The notes under the pieces: generated by a model | What the model saw: the letters and a program-made list of their open reading frames with translations, nothing else | What the model was told of the DNA's origin: nothing | The model's database searches: none | Program-made: the position numbers and the translations under genes | Assembly (NCBI RefSeq): GCF_900129965.1 | Contig: NZ_FQXM01000052.1 | Coordinates: 1 to 7,599, forward strand | Origin: Clostridium grantii DSM 8605 | GTDB taxonomy: Bacteria > Bacillota > Clostridia > Clostridiales > Clostridiaceae | Direction: 5' to 3' | DNA: 7,599 bases | Shown here: positions 5,273 to 7,599 of the stretch, one piece after another | How the letters are laid out: the number at the start of each line of letters is the position of its first letter | Position numbering within the stretch: position 1 is the first letter of the stretch

Positions 5273-6139
5273 ATGAAAAGATTGAAGCCTTTAAATGATT
5301 TCATTTTTAAGAAAACTTTTGGTGAGGAAGAAACAAAAGATAATCTAATAGCATTGCTTAATGCAATTCTAAGTAAAAAAGATATAGATAAATTAGTAAC
5401 ACTAGAAATAGTTGAAAATAAAGAACTAGCACCTGAATTAATCGGAGATAAGACAGGCATAATAGATGTTCGTGCTAAAACAGAAGATGGTACACAATTT
5501 GAAATAGAAGTGCAGTTAACAAATCAGCATAATATGGATAAAAGGACAATGTGGTACTGGGGAGAAATATTCTCAGAAGGAATAAAAAAGGGAGAAGACT
5601 ATAAGAATCTACCTAAAGTTATAACTATAAACATAGTAGATTTTGAATACATTAAAATCCCAAATAAATTCCACACAACTTTTCATCTATGGGAAGATGA
5701 AGTCAAGGACTACATGTTAACAGATGTAGTAGAGATTCATTTCATAGAGATGGAGAAATTTAGAATGTTAAAGAATAAGAATTTAAAAGAAGATAAGCTG
5801 CAAAGATGGTTATCTTTCTTTAGAGAGGATATAAGTAAAGAGGAATTAAAGGAGTTGATGGATATGGATGTTGATATTAGAAAAGCAGAAGAAAAAATAG
5901 AGTATCTAAGTAGTGATCCAAAGACATTAGAACTTTATAAAGAAAGAGAAAGATCACTTCATGAGAGGGCTAACATGATTAGTAGTGCTGTAGATGAAAC
6001 AGCAATGAAAATCGCAAGAAATTTACTAAACATGGGATTGTCAGTTGAACAAGTTGCTAAGGGATCTGAACTTCCAATAGAAAAAGTGATAGAGATAAAA
6101 AGAAAAATGACAAAGACCCCTATTGTAAGCAAGTCATAA
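5273..6139 (+). CDS. Rpn family PD-(D/E)XK nuclease, copy 1
   Basis: A 288-residue member of the recombination-promoting nuclease family, often annotated as 'PD-(D/E)XK nuclease family transposase'. It opens with the family signature KPLNDFIFKKTFGEE. The nuclease core has D65 in IIDVRAK and E79-x-Q81 in EIEVQLTNQHNM, the D...ExQ active site of Rpn proteins. It continues with HLWEDE and a helical region (170-240, EDKLQRWLSFF to LHERANMISSA). The tail IARNLLNMGLSVEQVAKGSELPI (roughly 247-270) is the usual Rpn C-terminal helix-turn-helix-like segment. E. coli Rpn proteins cut DNA, stimulate RecA-independent recombination and act against phage. About 73% identical to copy 2 over residues 1-239 by hand count, but the tails differ. 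The last residues, VSKS, are encoded by repeat R sequence, so the repeat probably moved the stop. An internal start lies at codon 198. Confidence 0.88.
   Translation: MKRLKPLNDFIFKKTFGEEETKDNLIALLNAILSKKDIDKLVTLEIVENKELAPELIGDKTGIIDVRAKTEDGTQFEIEVQLTNQHNMDKRTMWYWGEIFSEGIKKGEDYKNLPKVITINIVDFEYIKIPNKFHTTFHLWEDEVKDYMLTDVVEIHFIEMEKFRMLKNKNLKEDKLQRWLSFFREDISKEELKELMDMDVDIRKAEEKIEYLSSDPKTLELYKERERSLHERANMISSAVDETAMKIARNLLNMGLSVEQVAKGSELPIEKVIEIKRKMTKTPIVSKS
5864..6139 (+). CDS. candidate internal short Rpn product (inhibitor), copy 1
   Basis: AAAGGAG (5848-5854) lies inside the rpn coding sequence, nine bases before an in-frame ATG at 5864 (M198); another ATG at 5858 is too close for good spacing. 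Translation would give the C-terminal 91 residues, without the nuclease core. In E. coli, RpnA_S-type proteins made from internal starts are known to bind and inhibit the long nuclease, so this could be a built-in antitoxin. The same SD and ATG pair is kept in copy 2. The product itself is inferred. Confidence 0.5.
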   Translation: MDVDIRKAEEKIEYLSSDPKTLELYKERERSLHERANMISSAVDETAMKIARNLLNMGLSVEQVAKGSELPIEKVIEIKRKMTKTPIVSKS

Positions 6140-6213
6140 TTTGTCCACTTCGTTTTCAAATTAAAAGCAAGCTCGGGGCCAGACCCTTGGGTTGAAATGG
6201 TAAAATAATCCAA
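6125..6213 (+). repeat. dispersed repeat R, copy 3 (short form)
   Basis: It begins inside the last codons of rpn copy 1 with GTAAGCAAGTCA, then a TTGTCC...CAAATT stretch (matching 69-107), AAGCAAGCTCGGGGCC, AGACCCTTGGG and GGTAAAATAATCC. It lacks the 26-bp insert of copies 1 and 5 and the intron-like tail, and runs into a terminator instead. Confidence 0.85.
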
Positions 6214-6220
6214 GCTAAAA

Positions 6221-6248
6221 AAACATCAGAGAAATCTGATGTTTTTTT
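6221..6248 (+). terminator. intrinsic terminator after rpn copy 1
   Basis: AAACATCAGA (6221-6230), loop GAAA, TCTGATGTTT (6235-6244), with Ts to 6248. Stem identical to the terminator at 1453-1477. It should separate the transcription of the two rpn genes. Confidence 0.88.
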
Positions 6249-6268
6249 AGACTAAATAACTATTTAGA

Positions 6269-6392
6269 GAAATTAAATTGATTTTTAACTTATAATTTAT
6301 AAAATAAAAATTTGATTAAATAGTGAAAAAGTAAAGGTGAATAGGTTATAATATAAACAAGGAGTTGATATTATAATGAAAAGATTGAAGCC
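6269..6392 (+). repeat. direct repeat, copy 2: rpn promoter and first codons
   Basis: Second copy of the 124-bp block, offset 1103 bp from the first. It starts about 20 bp after the terminator; the join contains a short inverted repeat, CTAAATA-AC-TATTTAG (6252-6267). Crossing over between the two blocks would cleanly delete rpn copy 1 together with R copy 3, leaving copy 2 under the same promoter. Confidence 0.9.
6323..6364 (+). promoter_or_regulatory. promoter and ribosome site of rpn copy 2
   Basis: Same arrangement as copy 1: GTGAAA (6323-6328), TATAAT (6347-6352) and AAGGAG (6359-6364), with the ATG at 6376. With a terminator in front, copy 2 should be transcribed independently. Confidence 0.55.
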
Positions 6393-7230
6393 ATTGAACG
6401 ATTATATTTTTAAGAAACTTTTTGGTGAAAATGAAGTTAAAGATAATTTAATTGCATTTTTGAATGCAGTTTTAGATAGAAAAGGTAGAGATAGGCTAGT
6501 AACATTAGAAATAATTGATAATAAGGAATTAACAAGAGAATTAATTAATGATAAGACATCTATACTAGATGTAAGAGCAAAAACAGAAGATGGAACTCAA
6601 ATAGATATTGAAGTACAATTAACAAATCAACATAATATGGATAAAAGAACTTTATTCTACTGGGGCAGATTATTCAATCAAACCATAAGTAAAGGAGAAG
6701 ATTATCAGAATTTATCAAAAGTAATTACTATAAATATTTTAGACTTTGAATACGTACAACTAGATAAATTCCATAGTAAATTTCACTTGTGGGAAGATGA
6801 AGCAAAAGATTATATGCTTACAGATTTAGTTGAAATTCATTTTTTAGAGTTGCCCAAATTTTATAAATTAGAGCAAACGAATTTAAAAGAAGATAAACTT
6901 CAAAGATGGATGACTTTCTTTAATAAAGATATTTCTGAAGAGAAATTAAAGGAGTTGATGGAAATGGATTCAGATATTAGAAGAGTGGAAGAAAGATTGG
7001 AATATTTAAGTAGTGATGAAAAAACTATAGAGCTTTATAAAGCAAGAGAAAAATCATTGCATGAGAGAGCTAATATGATAAGTAGCGCAAAAGAAGAAGG
7101 AAGAGAAGAAGAAAGAGAAGAAATAGCTATAAATTTATTAGATATATTAGACAATGAAATTATTGCAAAAAAGCTCGGCATGCCTATAGAAAAAATTAAG
7201 AAGTTAAGAGATAATCAACTTAAGAATTAA
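6376..7230 (+). CDS. Rpn family PD-(D/E)XK nuclease, copy 2
   Basis: A 284-residue paralogue of copy 1 with the same start (MKRLKPLNDYIFKKLFGE) and intact active-site residues: D65 in ILDVRAK and E79-x-Q81 in IEVQLTNQHNM. One residue is deleted relative to copy 1 near position 130. After ANMISSA (about 233-239) the tails differ: this one has the charged EEGREEEREE stretch common in Rpn proteins, then AINLLDILDNEIIAKKLGMPIEKIKKL, where copy 1 has a different linker. The nuclease role is as for copy 1. The TAA stop lies at the edge of R copy 4, so repeat sequence abuts this gene too. It has its own promoter, an internal start at codon 197 and no clear terminator directly downstream. Confidence 0.9.
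   Translation: MKRLKPLNDYIFKKLFGENEVKDNLIAFLNAVLDRKGRDRLVTLEIIDNKELTRELINDKTSILDVRAKTEDGTQIDIEVQLTNQHNMDKRTLFYWGRLFNQTISKGEDYQNLSKVITINILDFEYVQLDKFHSKFHLWEDEAKDYMLTDLVEIHFLELPKFYKLEQTNLKEDKLQRWMTFFNKDISEEKLKELMEMDSDIRRVEERLEYLSSDEKTIELYKAREKSLHERANMISSAKEEGREEEREEIAINLLDILDNEIIAKKLGMPIEKIKKLRDNQLKN
6964..7230 (+). CDS. candidate internal short Rpn product (inhibitor), copy 2
   Basis: AAAGGAG (6948-6954) lies nine bases before an in-frame ATG at 6964 (M197), giving an 88-residue C-terminal product without the nuclease core. The bases from ATTAAAGGAG through GTTGATGGA are identical to copy 1 although the surrounding coding sequence differs at many third positions, which suggests that the site is kept. 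Role inferred by analogy with E. coli RpnA_S. Confidence 0.5.
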   Translation: MDSDIRRVEERLEYLSSDEKTIELYKAREKSLHERANMISSAKEEGREEEREEIAINLLDILDNEIIAKKLGMPIEKIKKLRDNQLKN

Positions 7231-7250
7231 AGCAAGCTCGGGGCCAGACC
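7227..7250 (+). repeat. dispersed repeat R, copy 4 (head only)
   Basis: Only the head remains (ATTAAAGCAAGCTCGGGGCC, then AGACC), starting at the stop codon of rpn copy 2. Where other copies continue CTTGGG, this one switches abruptly to GTGCGCC, suggesting insertion or recombination inside the repeat. Confidence 0.8.
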
Positions 7251-7340
7251 GTGCGCCAAGATAGGGCACAATGTATAACGGGTGGGAATCCCGTATGGTA
7301 AAGCTTAACCAGCAGCCATTAGCGAGTCTTGAGTTGTTTG
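7251..7340 (+). ncRNA. group II intron 5'-end-like fragment (domain I)
   Basis: Starts with GTGCGCCAAGATAGGGCAC, close to the conserved 5' end of bacterial group II introns (GUGYG; Ll.LtrB starts GTGCGCCCAGATAGGG). Next come a hairpin ACGGG-TGGGAAT-CCCGT (7279-7295) and GGTAAAGCTTAACCAGC, both reminiscent of domain I. No reverse transcriptase gene, domain V or 3' end is seen before R copy 5 begins at 7341. It is therefore a fragment, or an intron interrupted by the repeat and continuing beyond the window. Recognised from memory, not from an alignment. Confidence 0.5.
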
Positions 7341-7508
7341 AAGCAAGCTCGGGGCATAAAGCATTTCCCTCGCAATGGGGCCAGACCCTTGGGGAAAACT
7401 GGTAAAATAATCCAAGCTATTGTGAACGAAGCGTGAACAACTGAGCGATAAGCTCTGCGAGGGATGGAATCCGATGTAAATAGGGTGAAGATGAAGTAGA
7501 AGAGGAAA
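7341..7508 (+). repeat. dispersed repeat R, copy 5 (long form with intron-like tail)
   Basis: Aligns with 108-276 along its length: AAGCAAGCTCGGGGC, the 26-bp insert, GGGGCCAGACCCTTGGGG, the 37-base block identical to 1416-1452, then a structured tail (7419-7508) with hairpins GAGC-GATAA-GCTC and GGAT-GGA-ATCC. The tail resembles group II intron domain I and follows the fragment at 7251-7340 in the expected order. The same repeat/tail junction in copy 1 shows that the mosaic already existed before it spread. Confidence 0.8.
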
Positions 7509-7599
7509 AAAGTAAAAGTAAAGAAAAAGTGTATTTGTGGATGTAACTAGGAGATATAAAGTAAAGAATAAGAAGAAAAAATTGAAAAAAGACCCGTAG
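7509..7599. other. purine-rich sequence, no gene seen
   Basis: The last 90 bp are A/G-rich. AGGAG occurs near 7550 but no ATG follows at a usable distance. Nothing can be supported on either strand. Confidence 0.5.

Larger units (their letters stand above)
5166..5289 (+). repeat. direct repeat, copy 1: rpn promoter and first codons
   Basis: These 124 bp match 6269-6392 with one difference that I find (G at 5254 versus A at 6357). The block covers the promoter, leader, ribosome site and codons 1-5 plus two bases of codon 6 of the rpn gene. Identity drops sharply right after, within the coding sequence. Confidence 0.9.

Noticed and set aside
5194..6213. Minus-strand open frames overlapping rpn copy 1
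   Set aside because: They run opposite to strongly supported coding sequence with conserved active-site residues and lack ribosome sites.
69..7508. Repeats considered as a CRISPR array
   Set aside because: Copies are few, unequal in length, kilobases apart and separated by genes; no cas genes are present.

Overview
The window is strongly AT-rich, with AGGAGG/AAAGGAG-type ribosome binding sites, one TTG start and a protein set that fits a Firmicute, most likely a Clostridium or close relative. That assignment rests on base composition and on the yifB(comM)-dprA pair; no rRNA or marker gene is present to confirm it. Almost every gene here concerns DNA processing, mobility or recombination.

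Layout. Positions 1-61 may hold the last 19 codons of a gene entering from the left. Positions 69-313 hold a long copy (R1) of a dispersed repeat, here called R, ending in a terminator-like hairpin. Positions 362-1076 are a 715-bp IS630-family element on the minus strand; its transposase has lost an internal segment, including the first catalytic Asp. Positions 1162-1401 encode a small coiled-coil protein with a TTG start, followed by a partial R copy and a terminator. Positions 1566-4863 look like one operon: a REP-associated tyrosine transposase (RAYT, Y1/HUH family) whose stop overlaps the start of comM/yifB (TAATG), then dprA 32 bp later. Positions 4864-5165 carry no gene; they hold two hairpin repeats and a good intrinsic terminator. 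Positions 5273-6139 and 6376-7230 are two tandem paralogues of the Rpn family (PD-(D/E)XK recombination-promoting nucleases). Positions 7231-7599 hold R sequence mixed with structured RNA-like sequence resembling domain I of a group II intron.

How the parts may work together. ComM and DprA process incoming single-stranded DNA during transformation, and DprA loads RecA. Rpn proteins are DNA nucleases linked to RecA-independent recombination and phage defence. RAYTs are domesticated transposases linked to dispersed palindromic repeats. R copies sit just after the stop codons of both rpn genes and of the coiled-coil gene, and several end in terminators. Two points stand out. First, both rpn genes keep an in-frame internal start behind a perfect AAAGGAG, matching the known Rpn long/short (nuclease/inhibitor) gene-within-gene arrangement. 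Second, the 124 bp covering the rpn promoters and first codons are nearly identical (one difference), whereas the proteins are only about 73% identical over their first ~239 residues, which points to recent recombination or conversion.
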